A stretch of DNA of 64,000 nt from JABGQS01 sp963666505 (GCA_963666505.2 CAXXXL010000001.1:744001-808000), one strand, 5' to 3'. Shown: positions 18,304 through 28,739, counted from the first letter of the stretch. Numbers and translations are program-made. Notes: generated from the letters alone by a model not told the origin.

Positions 18304-19920
18304 ATGCTAAAGGTTTTTCTTGTCGAGGACGAGATCGTAGTACGTGAAGGTATACGCAACAATATCAATTGGGAGAAGTATGGGTTTATTTATTCCGGTG
18401 ACGCTTCGGATGGAGAACTGGCGCTGCCAATGATTCGCAAGATAAAGCCTGATCTTCTTATCACGGATATAAAAATGCCTTTCATGGATGGATTAGCGTT
18501 GATAGAGCTAGTTCGCAAAGAGCTTCCGGCTACAAAAATCGTCATAATCAGTGGATACGACGATTTTTCATATGCGCAGCAAGCTATTCGCATGGGGGTA
18601 GAACAATATCTTCTAAAACCTATAGCAAAGGAAAAAATGGTAGAGACGCTGATAGCGTTAAATAATAAAATACAAACAGAGCGGCAGCAGCAGCAATATC
18701 TCGAAAAGTTTGAGAAGGAGGCCCGGGAGTACGAAACTTTTGCTCGCAGAAGGTTCTTTGAGAAAATCGTAATCGGTGGCTTGAGTGTACTGGAGATTTC
18801 CGAAACTGCGAAGAATATGGGCATAGACATAAACTCTCCATTCTATAATGTAGTGCTTTTTTCACTTAACAGTACGGGATATAACGGAAGCACACCAGAG
18901 AGTTATACTCTATTGGTTGCGGCAGTTCAGGATAATGTAAGGCAGTATATCGTAAGCCGGCCTGAATTCAATCTGTTTCGCTGGAATGTTACAACGTATG
19001 CTGTTCTGGTAAACGGAGCTAAGGACGATATTGATAAAAGGACACAAGGCTGCATTGAAAATATTCAAAACCGCTGTGCAACATCCGGCGGAGATGTTGA
19101 CTGGTATATAGCTCGGGGTACGGCGGTATCCCGCCTTAGTACTATTCCTTCCTGCTTTGCTGAAGCAAGCCGCATACTATCATATCGCTATTTGTGCCCT
19201 GATGAGCATATATTATCTGAAGAAAGTATTCGGAGTATTCGAAAAAGCAGTTGTTCAAAAGAGGACATTGACAATAAAGAGATATGCCAGGAGCGTATTA
19301 TAAACTTTTTAAGCAGCGGAGCTGTGGAAGAAATTGACAGCTTTATCGACCAACTGCTGCAGAATTCGAAGGAAGAATCTGTTCCGTCGCACCTGTTTTG
19401 CAGATATCTAACGATGACGGTCTATTTTGCAGCAACGGAGTATTTGGACTCTATAGGCTGCAGATCGGAAAGCTTCGGACCGTTGGAGTTTCGCCCGAAC
19501 AATAATCTTTCAACACCGGATGAGGTGCGCCAATACGCTCGACGGGTGATGGAGCAGGCTATAGAACTGCGGGACAGCGAAAGCAAAAAACAGCAAAGAG
19601 ACCTGCTGACTCAGGCAATAGGTTTCATCAACGAGAATTACTCCGAGGAGTCAGTTTCACTTGATGCGGTAGCAAGAGAAGTGAACATCAGCCCGAATTA
19701 TTTTTCGGCGATGTTCAGCCAGGAAGTCGGTCAGACCTTTGTGGAGTATCTTACTGGTAAACGTATAAGTGAAGCCAAACAAATGCTGCGTAAAACTGAA
19801 AAGCGCTCCAGTGAAATAGCATTTGCAGTAGGCTATAAAGACCCGCATTATTTTAGCTTCGTGTTCAAGAAAGTTTTGGGATGTACGCCCAGCGAATATC
19901 GCCGAGGAGATAAGCAGTGA
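18304..19920 (+). CDS. AraC-type response regulator (YesN-like)
   Basis: A 538-residue protein. The receiver domain has acidic E8/D9, phospho-acceptor D55 (TDIKMPFMDG) and LKP near residue 107. A long linker follows. Residues about 435-535 are an AraC-type double helix-turn-helix (SLDAVAREVNISPNYFSAMF, then SSEIAFAVGYKDPHYFSFVF). ATG 18304 follows AAGGGAAG. Its stop overlaps the GTG start of the kinase gene by 4 bases. By family precedent it activates genes for carbohydrate uptake, most likely the transporter genes at 22701-27576. Confidence 0.85.
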   Translation: MLKVFLVEDEIVVREGIRNNINWEKYGFIYSGDASDGELALPMIRKIKPDLLITDIKMPFMDGLALIELVRKELPATKIVIISGYDDFSYAQQAIRMGVEQYLLKPIAKEKMVETLIALNNKIQTERQQQQYLEKFEKEAREYETFARRRFFEKIVIGGLSVLEISETAKNMGIDINSPFYNVVLFSLNSTGYNGSTPESYTLLVAAVQDNVRQYIVSRPEFNLFRWNVTTYAVLVNGAKDDIDKRTQGCIENIQNRCATSGGDVDWYIARGTAVSRLSTIPSCFAEASRILSYRYLCPDEHILSEESIRSIRKSSCSKEDIDNKEICQERIINFLSSGAVEEIDSFIDQLLQNSKEESVPSHLFCRYLTMTVYFAATEYLDSIGCRSESFGPLEFRPNNNLSTPDEVRQYARRVMEQAIELRDSESKKQQRDLLTQAIGFINENYSEESVSLDAVAREVNISPNYFSAMFSQEVGQTFVEYLTGKRISEAKQMLRKTEKRSSEIAFAVGYKDPHYFSFVFKKVLGCTPSEYRRGDKQ

Positions 19921-21365
19921 AGGTTAACAACAGGCGGAAGTTTATAAACGGAAAGATCACCATGCAGAGCAAGCTCTGGAGGATGATACTTATCGTTGCG
20001 CTGCCGTTGATGATAGTCATTATAATACTGGCGGCATTAGGGATAGGATATGCGCTGCAATATAATTCTATTTTAAACAATGTAACCACAGCTTCTGACT
20101 TCAATCAAAATTTTAAAGACGATGTAGACTTAAAAATGTACTATTATGTAATAAACAGTCAGTACTCAGAAGGTCTTCCAATAGAAGAAGTACATTCCGC
20201 AAAGACGATAGCAAGAACACTTACGGACACAACGACAGAAAAAGACAGCCTGCGGGCCATAAACAGTGTGCTGAACCTGTGTCATAACCTCGAAGACAAG
20301 ATGCAGCAGATCGCTGAAACGAAGGAATACGATTCCCGTGTAGAGCAGCTCGAAAACAATATCTACATTACGACCGGCCTGGTTGAGGAATACATGTATA
20401 CCTATCTATATTATGAAGCGGCTCACCTTGATGCCCTGCAGTCTACTATGTTGAGGAACACGGTCGTCTTAATGATTGCTGTTGTGTTTCTTTCATTAGT
20501 GCTGCTTTTTATACTTTTGACCAAATCAAGGAAGCTTAGCCGAAGGATAGTTGATCCTATAGATGTTTTGTGCGAACGCCTGGAAGCGATAGGCAAGGGG
20601 CACCTGCTTGTATGCGAACCGGTACAGGCAGACGTTGAGGAAGTGCAGCTGCTCTCGGACGGTATTGAAAACATGGTCGGGCGGTTAAAACGCCAGATAG
20701 ATAAGAATACGCAGCAGGAGAAGCAGCGCCGGCGCACAGAACTTGCGTTGCTTCAGGCACAGATTAACCCGCATTTTCTCTATAATACGCTTGATACTAT
20801 AATATGGCTTATTGAGTCCGGTGAAATTAAAGAAGCCGTCAATATGGTGGGAAGCTTGTCGAACTTTTTCCGTTTTTCACTCAGCCGTGGTCAGAACGTA
20901 ATTACTCTGGCAGAGGAAGAACAGCATATAAAGAGCTATCTGGAGATCCAACAGATGCGATACAGGGATCTGATGGAGTATGAAATTGATATTCCTAAGC
21001 AGCTGAAAAAATATATATTGCCAAAGCTGACACTTCAGCCGCTCGTGGAAAATGCACTATATCACGGCATTAAAATAAGCCGTCGTAAAGGCTATATAAT
21101 AGTGACATGCAGAGCACAGGATGACTGCCTAGTGCTTGAAGTATCGGACGACGGCTCAGGAATGACGAAACAACGTCTTGAAGAGGTGCAGGTATCACTG
21201 AAAGACGGCGGCCGTGAAGGATTTGGGCTTAGGACTGTTAATCAAAGGATACAATTATTGTTCGGTAAAAAATACGGCTTAACAGTAGAAAGCACAGCGG
21301 ATATCGGCACAAGGGTCACAGTGATAATTCCCATGAAGATAATGGACAAGGAGATGGAAGCATGA
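19917..21365 (+). CDS. YesM-type membrane sensor histidine kinase
   Basis: A 482-residue protein starting at GTG 19917, overlapping the regulator stop (GTGA). Membrane segments lie at about residues 20-45 and 180-202, flanking an extracytoplasmic sensor region of about 135 residues. A HAMP-like linker leads to the His_kinase domain with QAQINPHFLYNTLDTI (His 286). The ATPase domain carries LQPLVENALYHGI and DDGSGM. It should phosphorylate the 18304 regulator. The next gene encodes a sugar-binding lipoprotein and overlaps by 4 bases, so the sensor may read the sugar through that protein. Confidence 0.87.
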   Translation: MKVNNRRKFINGKITMQSKLWRMILIVALPLMIVIIILAALGIGYALQYNSILNNVTTASDFNQNFKDDVDLKMYYYVINSQYSEGLPIEEVHSAKTIARTLTDTTTEKDSLRAINSVLNLCHNLEDKMQQIAETKEYDSRVEQLENNIYITTGLVEEYMYTYLYYEAAHLDALQSTMLRNTVVLMIAVVFLSLVLLFILLTKSRKLSRRIVDPIDVLCERLEAIGKGHLLVCEPVQADVEEVQLLSDGIENMVGRLKRQIDKNTQQEKQRRRTELALLQAQINPHFLYNTLDTIIWLIESGEIKEAVNMVGSLSNFFRFSLSRGQNVITLAEEEQHIKSYLEIQQMRYRDLMEYEIDIPKQLKKYILPKLTLQPLVENALYHGIKISRRKGYIIVTCRAQDDCLVLEVSDDGSGMTKQRLEEVQVSLKDGGREGFGLRTVNQRIQLLFGKKYGLTVESTADIGTRVTVIIPMKIMDKEMEA

Positions 21366-22357
21366 TGAAAAGTATTCTTGCAATTGCCTTATGTATAGCG
21401 CTTTTGCTTTGCGGCTGTGCAAAACAAGATTTGCCGGATACAGATGTTTCGGAAGGAAATCTGATAGTAGTCGGGTTTTCACAGGTCGGTGCCGAGTCGG
21501 AATGGCGTGTAGCCAACACAGAGAGTATGAAGGCTTCGCTCAGTGAAGAAAACGGATATGAGCTTTACTTCGATGATGCACGCAATATGCAGGAAAACCA
21601 GATTCGAGCGATACGAAACTTCATACAGCAAGACGTAGACTATATTGTGTTTTCTCCAAGAACGGAAACAGGCTGGGATTCCATACTGCTTGAAGCCAAA
21701 GATGCAGGTATACCGGTAATAGTAATAGACCGGGACATAAAAGTTGAAGATAGGGAGCTTTTCACGGCATATATAGGCTCGGATTTTCGTGAAGAAGGCG
21801 ATAAAGCGGTAGAGTGGCTGGAGGAACTGCTGGAAAGTCAGGAAAGGACACAAGAGCCTGTCAATATTGTTCACATTCAGGGAACGATTGATTCCTCTGC
21901 GCAGGTTGGCAGAACAGCGGCTCTTATGGATGCTCTGGTCCGCAATCCAAACTGGAAGCTTGCTGCGCAGGAGCCCGGCGATTTCACAAGGGCAAAGGCA
22001 TACGAGGTTATGATCGAGATATTGAAGCAGACAGCAGACATAGATGTAGTCTACTGTGAGAACGACGGAGAAGCGCTCGGTGCAATAGACGCAATGGAGG
22101 AGGCGGGTTTGCGATGCAATGTAGAGGGAGGCGTTATAGTTATTTCGTTCGATGCCACAAGGCTTGGCCTTGAATATTGTCTGCAGGGCAAGATTGCGTT
22201 GAATGTGGAGTGCAATCCGCTACAAGGCCCGTATGTAGATGAAATTATAAAGAAACTGGCGGCCGGCAGATCTATTGAGAAGCTAAAGTATATAAAAGAG
22301 ACCCAGTTTGACAGTTTTACAATAACTCGGGAAATTATAGACAACAGAGAATACTGA
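21362..22357 (+). CDS. Sugar-binding lipoprotein coupled to the sensor kinase
   Basis: A 331-residue protein with a signal peptide and lipobox LLLCGC, then a two-lobed periplasmic binding domain of the LacI/ribose-binding type (IVVGFSQVGAESEWRVAN, YIVFSPRTETGWD, CENDGEALGAIDAM). It resembles YtfQ-type galactofuranose- or arabinose-binding proteins and is related to the 22701 protein. Its ATG overlaps the kinase stop by 4 bases, and a terminator follows, so it belongs to the regulatory operon rather than the transporter. That placement suggests it presents the sugar to the kinase, as XylFII does for LytS in clostridial xylose sensing. Confidence 0.8.
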   Translation: MMKSILAIALCIALLLCGCAKQDLPDTDVSEGNLIVVGFSQVGAESEWRVANTESMKASLSEENGYELYFDDARNMQENQIRAIRNFIQQDVDYIVFSPRTETGWDSILLEAKDAGIPVIVIDRDIKVEDRELFTAYIGSDFREEGDKAVEWLEELLESQERTQEPVNIVHIQGTIDSSAQVGRTAALMDALVRNPNWKLAAQEPGDFTRAKAYEVMIEILKQTADIDVVYCENDGEALGAIDAMEEAGLRCNVEGGVIVISFDATRLGLEYCLQGKIALNVECNPLQGPYVDEIIKKLAAGRSIEKLKYIKETQFDSFTITREIIDNREY

Positions 22358-22379
22358 TCCCTGAAAGCAAAGCAGCGAT

Positions 22380-22422
22380 AAAAGAGCCCTGAGGAGTTCT
22401 GGTTTATACGGGACTCTTTTTT
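22380..22422 (+). terminator. Rho-independent terminator after the sensing operon
   Basis: AAAAGAGCCC (22380-22389) pairs with GGGACTCTTTT (22410-22420) with one bulge, followed by further T bases. It separates the three-gene sensing operon from the transporter operon. Confidence 0.75.
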
Positions 22423-22700
22423 ACATATCGGTTTTTCTTTCACATCTAACAGATAATTTTAAACAAATAGATATAAAAAGGCAATTATTTACGATAAAAG
22501 ATTAATAAATTACTCTAATTAAAATTTTATAAAAGTTGAAAATTTTCCGCTGATTGGCAATCTAACCAAGTTAGTTTGATATTTTCTTTGGTTCTTCTGA
22601 GGTTGTTGTTTTTGATTTTCCAAAATGATATAAGAAATATGCAGACGCAACTATGCGAATGCAATCCTCAATATATTTAATTTTGAAAGGTAGGTAAATT

Positions 22701-23744
22701 ATGAAAAAACTATTGGTTATTCTTTTTGTTGTTGTTCTGTCGATTGGGCTTGTGGCATGCAGCCAACCGGCTGATACGACCACAAACGATGAAGCGGCTC
22801 AGGATTCCGGCAACGAAACGGATCAGAGTACAGGTGATGACACTGCTCCGGCTGGCGACGAGATGATTAAAGTTGGAATCGTCAATAATCCGCCGTCCGA
22901 ATCAGGGTATCGTGCAGCGAACGTGGCAGACTTTGAAAAAGTTTTCACAGAAGCAAACGGATATGAGGTATCAACATTCTACAGCCTCAAGAATGATGAA
23001 CAGCTCAATGCAGCTGGGCAGTTTATAACTGATGGAGTAGATTATCTGCTCGTCTCCGCCGCTGCTACAGACGGCTGGGATACAGTCCTTACCAATGCGC
23101 AGGAAGCTGGCATTAAAGTGTTCCTCTTCGACCGGATGCTAAACGCCGACGAGAGCCTGTATGAAGCTGCTGTTGTTTCTGACATGGCGCAGGAAGGCAA
23201 CACGGCTGTAGAGTGGCTGAAAGCGCAGAGCCTTGACGCCTACAATGTTATCCACATCCAGGGCGCAATGGGCAGCGACGCACAGATTGGCCGAACTGCT
23301 GCGTTGGATGCTGAATTTGAGGCAGGCACAATGGTAAAGGTCGCCCAACAGACGGCTACCTGGGATGAAGCCGAAGCAAAGAAAATCGTTGAAGCTGTTA
23401 TAAATGCTGCTGATGAATTTAATGTTATATATGCTGAAAATGACGGCATGGCAAAGGGCGCTGTTGCAGCGCTTGATGAAGCTGGCATCACCCACGGCAT
23501 AGACGGTGACGTAGTAGTAATGGGCTTCGATTGTAACAAGTGGGCTCTTCGGGAACTGCTCGCAGGAAACTGGAACTATGACGGTCAGTGCAGCCCCTTC
23601 CAGGCATCTGTAATCGACGAGATGATAAAGACTCTTGAGTCCGGCGGAACGCTTGCGGAAAAGAAAGTTATCTCTGAAGAGAAGGGATTCGATGCAGCGA
23701 CTATTACACAGGAGGACATAGACACTTACGGTCTTGGCGAATAA
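22701..23744 (+). CDS. Sugar ABC transporter substrate-binding lipoprotein
   Basis: A 347-residue protein. Signal peptide with lipobox GLVAC, an acidic Thr/Asp-rich linker of about 30 residues, then a ribose-type binding domain (VGIVNNPPSESGYRAANVAD, YLLVSAAATDGWD, YAENDGMAKGAVAAL). ATG 22701 follows GAAAGGTAGG. It is the first gene of the transporter operon, separated from the ATPase gene by 133 bases holding a strong stem-loop, a layout often used to make more binding protein than ATPase. It shares the fold and several motifs of the 21362 protein, suggesting the same ligand, probably L-arabinose or a related pentose. Confidence 0.87.
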   Translation: MKKLLVILFVVVLSIGLVACSQPADTTTNDEAAQDSGNETDQSTGDDTAPAGDEMIKVGIVNNPPSESGYRAANVADFEKVFTEANGYEVSTFYSLKNDEQLNAAGQFITDGVDYLLVSAAATDGWDTVLTNAQEAGIKVFLFDRMLNADESLYEAAVVSDMAQEGNTAVEWLKAQSLDAYNVIHIQGAMGSDAQIGRTAALDAEFEAGTMVKVAQQTATWDEAEAKKIVEAVINAADEFNVIYAENDGMAKGAVAALDEAGITHGIDGDVVVMGFDCNKWALRELLAGNWNYDGQCSPFQASVIDEMIKTLESGGTLAEKKVISEEKGFDAATITQEDIDTYGLGE

Positions 23745-23791
23745 TTGACAAACAGTTCTCCCATTATTAACAGGTAACTGGTATTAAGTAT

Positions 23792-23835
23792 ATGCGGTGC
23801 GTAGTATGTGATGTTCTACTCATACACGCATCGCT
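23792..23835 (+). promoter_or_regulatory. Stem-loop between binding-protein and ATPase genes
   Basis: GCGGTGCGTAGTATG pairs imperfectly with CATACACGCATCGC around a 12-base loop. There is no T run after it, so it is more likely a processing or stability element than a terminator. Confidence 0.45.
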
Positions 23836-23877
23836 ATCTTAAAGAAACTCTAAGGCAAAAAGGATGGTTAGTTACTT

Positions 23878-25398
23878 ATGCAAAACGACATCGCTTTATC
23901 AATGCAAAAAATAAGCAAGGCATTTCCAGGCGTGCAGGCTTTGCAAGATGTGGATTTTAATCTGCACAAAGGCGAGATTCACGCTCTAATGGGTGAGAAT
24001 GGAGCCGGCAAGTCAACATTAATCAAAGTTTTAACAGGCGTATACACAAAAGATGCAGGCCATATTCATATTGCGGGTATAGACAAAGAAATAACTATAA
24101 AATCTCCTCAAGAGGCCCAAAACTTAGGTATCAGCACGGTTTATCAGGAGATAACTCTCTGTCCAAATCTTACCGTTGCCGAGAATATGTTTATCGGACG
24201 GGGTCATTACGGTTTCATAAATTGGCGTTCTATAGAAAAGAAGACGACTCAGATACTGGCTAAGCTTAATATACCTACAAGAGCTACCCAACAACTTGAC
24301 ACTTGCTCGCTGGCTGTGCAGCAAATGGTTGCTATTGCACGCTCTGTGGACATGGACTGTAAAGTGCTTATTCTGGATGAGCCGACTTCATCGCTGGACG
24401 AACATGAGGTCGAAAAACTTTTTTCGCTGATGCGTGAGCTTAAGTCCAGAGGCGTCGGTATTATATTTATAACACATTTTCTTGAGCAGGTGTATGAAGT
24501 ATGCGACAGAATAACTGTGTTGAGAGACGGCAAGCTTGTAGGCGCATACGAAGTAAAGGATCTGCCGCAGGTGAAGCTTATTTCAAAGATGATGGGTAAA
24601 GAGCTCGACGACATCTCAGAGCTGCAAAATCGAAAGACATCTCAGGCCAAGACAGTGACTACGCCCGTTTTTGAAGCTGCGGGTTTGTCAAGTACAGAGG
24701 TTACAAATGCGTTTGACTTCAAGATATTCAAAGGAGAAGTAAACGGATTTACCGGGCTTCTCGGCTCGGGACGCAGTGAGAGTGTCAGGGCTATATTCGG
24801 AGCTGACAGAATCACCAGCGGTAAAGTTAAAGTTAACGGGAAAAACGTAAAGATATCAAAGCCAAAAGACGCAATGAAGCATGGTATCGGTTATCTGCCG
24901 GAAGACAGAAAACAGGACGGTATCGTCGAGGATTTGTCAGTACGTGAAAACATTATATTTGCTCTGCAGGTAATGAAGGGCTTTTTCCGACCGTTTTCTA
25001 AAACTGAAGCGGAAGCTTTTGCAGATGAGTACATTAAAATATTAGGTATAAAAACACCTTCGACGGATACCCCCATAAGATCGCTTTCGGGTGGCAATCA
25101 GCAAAAGGTGATTCTCGCAAGGTGGCTGCTCACAAACCCGCAGTATTTGATTTTGGATGAACCGACACGTGGAATTGACGTTGGTACAAAGGTTGAAATA
25201 CAAAAGCTTGTCTTAAAACTTGCCGAAAACGGCGTTAGTGTTACATTCATCTCATCCGAAATAGAAGAGATGGTCAGGACTTGTTCACGACTCATCGTCA
25301 TGCGCGATCGTAAAATAGTAGGCGAGCTTGAAGGCAAGGATATGACGCAAGCGAATATTATGCACACAATAGCGGGGGAGGCGGCACAAAATGGTTAA
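23878..25398 (+). CDS. Sugar ABC transporter ATP-binding protein (RbsA/MglA type)
   Basis: A 506-residue tandem ATPase. The first half has Walker A GENGAGKST (39-47), signature LAVQQMVAIARS and Walker B VLILDEPTSSLD. The second half has a degenerate Walker A GLLGSGRSES, signature LSGGNQQKV and ILDEPTRGIDVG. This is the normal pattern for ribose-family importers, where the second site is weak. It overlaps the next permease gene by 8 bases. Confidence 0.93.
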   Translation: MQNDIALSMQKISKAFPGVQALQDVDFNLHKGEIHALMGENGAGKSTLIKVLTGVYTKDAGHIHIAGIDKEITIKSPQEAQNLGISTVYQEITLCPNLTVAENMFIGRGHYGFINWRSIEKKTTQILAKLNIPTRATQQLDTCSLAVQQMVAIARSVDMDCKVLILDEPTSSLDEHEVEKLFSLMRELKSRGVGIIFITHFLEQVYEVCDRITVLRDGKLVGAYEVKDLPQVKLISKMMGKELDDISELQNRKTSQAKTVTTPVFEAAGLSSTEVTNAFDFKIFKGEVNGFTGLLGSGRSESVRAIFGADRITSGKVKVNGKNVKISKPKDAMKHGIGYLPEDRKQDGIVEDLSVRENIIFALQVMKGFFRPFSKTEAEAFADEYIKILGIKTPSTDTPIRSLSGGNQQKVILARWLLTNPQYLILDEPTRGIDVGTKVEIQKLVLKLAENGVSVTFISSEIEEMVRTCSRLIVMRDRKIVGELEGKDMTQANIMHTIAGEAAQNG

Positions 25399-26473
25399 AG
25401 TTCTAAAGAAATTTGCAAAGTCTCAATTGATAATCCCGTTGATTGCGCTTTTTTTGATAATTGTTTTTAACTTAATCAGGGATATCGATTTTTTCTCTTT
25501 AATTGTTACAACCAACAACGAAGGGAACCCAGTACTTTCAGGAAATATAATCAGTATATTAAACGGCGCGTCAGAACTTGTTATTCTGGCAATCGGTATG
25601 ACGATTGTGACAGCAGCGTCAAAAGGACAGGATATCAGCGTTGGCGCAGCATCCGCAATAGCGGGAAGCGTTTTTGTCAGTGTACTGCGAGGCAATGAAA
25701 TAACAATACCAATTATAATTGCCGCATTTTTAGCAAGTTGTTTTATCGCAATTATTTTTGGTTCGTTCAATGGTACGCTGGTCTCAGTATTCAAGATTCA
25801 GCCAATGATCGCATCATTGATTTTGTTTTCTGCTGGGCGCTCTATTGCGTATTGGATAAACGGGGGAGCAACGCCAACTGTTGAAAGTTCGCTGATAAGC
25901 CATATTGGCAGTTTTATTCCGGGAATACCAATACCAACACCTATTATTATAGTAATAATATTCGGGATACTGGTTTCACTTGTTCTGAGGTTTACTAACC
26001 TTGGGTTATATACACAAGCCGTTGGAATAAATGAAAAGTCTGCCCGGCTAAACGGGATCAATTCTATTTTGATCAAACTGTTATCATTCATGATACTGGG
26101 CGTTTGCTGTGCGATTTCGGGTTCTATCGCTGTCAGCAGGATAGGGCTTATCAACCATGAAACTATTCTGCTGGACATTGAAATGGATGCTATTTTAGCA
26201 GTTGCAATAGGCGGAAACGCTCTAAGCGGCGGCAAGTTCAGCTTGACTGGTTCAGTTATAGGGGCATACGTGATTCAGGCACTGACGATTACTCTTTATG
26301 CCATGAAAGTTCCTTCAACAGCTATAAAAGCCTATAAGGCGATTGTTATTATAGCCATTGTTGTGCTTGGTTCTCCGGTTGTAAAAGCATATGTTCTTCA
26401 GCTGCGTGACAAGCTGTTTAAGAAAGCAAAAAAAGATAAGCAAACAGAAGAAAACGGAGAGTTAACAATATGA
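25391..26473 (+). CDS. Sugar ABC transporter permease 1 (YtfT-like)
   Basis: A 360-residue membrane protein with about ten hydrophobic segments. Family motifs include KGQDISVGAASAIAGSVF and VAIGGNALSGGKFSLTGSVI. ATG 25391 overlaps the ATPase gene, and its stop overlaps the second permease by 4 bases. Two different permeases in one operon is the arrangement of YtfQRT-YjfF transporters (galactofuranose, arabinose), unlike ribose systems with one. Confidence 0.9.
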   Translation: MVKVLKKFAKSQLIIPLIALFLIIVFNLIRDIDFFSLIVTTNNEGNPVLSGNIISILNGASELVILAIGMTIVTAASKGQDISVGAASAIAGSVFVSVLRGNEITIPIIIAAFLASCFIAIIFGSFNGTLVSVFKIQPMIASLILFSAGRSIAYWINGGATPTVESSLISHIGSFIPGIPIPTPIIIVIIFGILVSLVLRFTNLGLYTQAVGINEKSARLNGINSILIKLLSFMILGVCCAISGSIAVSRIGLINHETILLDIEMDAILAVAIGGNALSGGKFSLTGSVIGAYVIQALTITLYAMKVPSTAIKAYKAIVIIAIVVLGSPVVKAYVLQLRDKLFKKAKKDKQTEENGELTI

Positions 26474-27576
26474 AAAGTAACAGAGGTTTATTTACCGGAA
26501 CGCCGGGTAGAAAACGCAGAGAGCCAATTTCCAACACCAATTTGCTCTTGACCATAACTATTTGCATTTTCTTTGGAATGTACATACTTGCTATGCTTGT
26601 CTGGGGCGGCGGTTTCCTTAACCCTCAACAGTTCCTTGATCTTTTCAATAACAATGCGTTTTTGATCGTTATTTCTTGCGGGCTGACCGTAGTTATGATA
26701 ACGGGCGGTATAGATATTTCTGTGGGTGGAATAACTGCGCTTGTGACTATGGCTTGTGTTGTCTATCTGGAGGGCAGCGGCAGCAGTGTGATAGGTTCGA
26801 TGGGGCTGGCTCTGGGCATAGGTATAGCGTTTGGTCTAATCCAGGGAACTTTGATATCATATTTGGAAATACAGCCCTTCATTGTTACATTGGCGGGTAT
26901 GTTTTTTGCAAAGGGCATGACGACAATAGTCAGCGGTGTTCCACGTACAGCGGTACATGAAGCCTTTATCGCCATAAAGAAATTTCGCATAGTGATTCCG
27001 GGTATCGGTTCTTACGGAAAAACAGGCAATTTCATCCCTGCGAGAGTTGAGCTGGGTGTAATAATTGCAATAGCTATAGTATTGGCTATATGGGTTGTTT
27101 TGAGATGGACGAGATTCGGGCGTAACCTCTATGCGGTGGGCGGCAACGGCCAAAGTGCAAGGATGCTTGGTATCAATGTAAAGCGCACAAAGTTCTTTGC
27201 CTATTTGTTAAGCGGATTTTTATCTGGAATTGGCGGATATGTCTATCTGCTGCATACAGGAGCAGGAAACGCTTCAAATGCCACCACAGCAGAAATGCAG
27301 GCTATTGCATCTGCCATTATTGGCGGAACGTTATTGACCGGAGGCGTAGGCAACGTAATCGGTACGCTTTTCGGGGTACTTTCTTTAAAGACGATAAGCA
27401 ATATTGTAATCGCTTCCGGACTTAGAGAGCCATATTGGCAGAGTATTACTACCGGGCTTATGCTAACCTTCTTTATTTTGCTTCAGAGCGTAATCCTTGC
27501 GATTAGGGAAAAGGGCGGCTTTAAACTTTCGCTGCCCGAGTGGATGAAGCCGGGCAGTACGAGAGAAAAAAAGTGA
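26470..27576 (+). CDS. Sugar ABC transporter permease 2 (YjfF-like)
   Basis: A 368-residue permease of the ribose family with about nine to ten membrane segments. It carries MITGGIDISVGGITALVTMA and ASAIIGGTLLTGGVGNVIGT. It would form a heterodimer with permease 1. It is the last intact gene of the transporter operon; the dead ribulokinase copy follows 133 bases on and was probably once its next member. Confidence 0.9.
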   Translation: MKSNRGLFTGTPGRKRREPISNTNLLLTITICIFFGMYILAMLVWGGGFLNPQQFLDLFNNNAFLIVISCGLTVVMITGGIDISVGGITALVTMACVVYLEGSGSSVIGSMGLALGIGIAFGLIQGTLISYLEIQPFIVTLAGMFFAKGMTTIVSGVPRTAVHEAFIAIKKFRIVIPGIGSYGKTGNFIPARVELGVIIAIAIVLAIWVVLRWTRFGRNLYAVGGNGQSARMLGINVKRTKFFAYLLSGFLSGIGGYVYLLHTGAGNASNATTAEMQAIASAIIGGTLLTGGVGNVIGTLFGVLSLKTISNIVIASGLREPYWQSITTGLMLTFFILLQSVILAIREKGGFKLSLPEWMKPGSTREKK

Positions 27577-27709
27577 TTTTAAAAATAGAAATAGTTATTA
27601 TGATGTATCGTATAAATATTAATCATTTGCGTCTGCCGGCCGGCAGATCGATACAATCTTGTATATCTTGGAATAATACTGTAAGAATAAGTTTAAATGA
27701 CACGATATA

Positions 27710-28621
27710 TTGAAAGAAAATGGCAAAGGAAAAATTGCCCGGGAAAGTGAGCAAATGTATAGTAACACAATCGACTTAAGTAAAACAGCGCTGGGGATAG
27801 AGCTAGGTTCAACACGCATCAAAGCTGTGTTGGTTAACAAGGAGCAATATCCGATAGCTTCAAGCAGCCACACTTGGGAAAACAGGCTTGAAAATGGCGC
27901 AGAAATATATTCTCAGGAAGATATCTGGAGCGGTATACGTAGTTGTTTTGCAAGTCTGGTCCAAGAGGTAAAGGAAAAATTCGGCGTTAAGCTGAAAAGT
28001 GTCGGTGCTATCGGAATATCTGCAATGATGCATGGATATATGGCATTTGATGAAAACGGCAAACAACTTGTACCGTTTCGAACATGGCGAAACTCAATTA
28101 CAGGAAAGGCTGCTTCAGAGCTTACCGAGCTTTTCGGATTCAATATACCGCAGCGCTGGAGCATAACGTATCTGTATCAGGCAATACTAGACGGAGAAGA
28201 ACACGTGCGGAATATCAGCTTCCTTACAACGCTTGCCGGTTATATTCACTGACAGCTGACGGGTCAGAAGGTGCTTGGTATAGGAGACGCTTCGGGTATG
28301 TTCCCCATCAACGAATACACGAGACAGTACGACAGCCGTATACTAAAGGAGTTTGACGAACTCATTTCCGGCAATGGATTTGGTTCAGGAATTGTTAAAA
28401 TATTGCCGAAAGTTCTGCTTACCGGAGCAGATGCGGGAGAGCTTACACAGCAGGGGGCAAAGCTGCTTGATCCTTCCGGCGTTCTTATGCCGGGCATACC
28501 GATGTGTCCTCCCGAAGGGGGTGCAGATACGGGAGTGGTGGTAACGAACAGCGTGGAAAAGCATACCGGAAAAATAAGTGCAGGAACAAGCGCGTTTTTC
28601 GCATTTCATCGTCCGGAGTGA
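27710..28621 (+). pseudogene. Broken ribulokinase-like (FGGY) gene copy
   Basis: The frame matches the intact kinase at 38891 closely from LGIELGSTRIKAVL onwards. It is stopped by TGA 28250-28252 where the intact copy has TGG (GYIH-W-KLTG); this copy continues in the same frame (QLTGQKVLGIGDASGMFPIN) to ISAGTSAFF near 28600. There the similarity ends abruptly and the remaining 280 or so residues are missing. The frame opens with TTG 27710, but ATG 27755 may be the old start. A nonsense mutation and a C-terminal deletion leave no working kinase. Confidence 0.85.
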
Positions 28622-28739
28622 AAGCCGGACAATGTTCGAGCGTTTTTCTGTGGCCCAAAAGCAGTTTGCCCCATTTATAACCCGCATCATAATGAGCATC
28701 CTTAAATCTTTCGTGATACGTCTGCTAAATTTCCTTCAT
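28602..28739 (-). pseudogene. Possible N-terminal relic of a C45-type acyltransferase/peptidase
   Basis: On the minus strand a frame from ATG 28739 reads MKEI, a stop, then YHERFKDAHYDAGYKWGKLL and on to FTPDDE. This resembles the start of C45 (acyl-transferase-like) hydrolases, from memory only. It abuts the point where the ribulokinase copy breaks off, so a deletion or inversion seems to have joined the two fragments head to head. Confidence 0.4.

Noticed and set aside
28250..28252. TGA read as tryptophan or selenocysteine in the kinase copy
   Set aside because: Tryptophan is TGG elsewhere and TGA ends many intact genes here. The copy also lacks its C-terminal half, so a plain nonsense mutation is enough.
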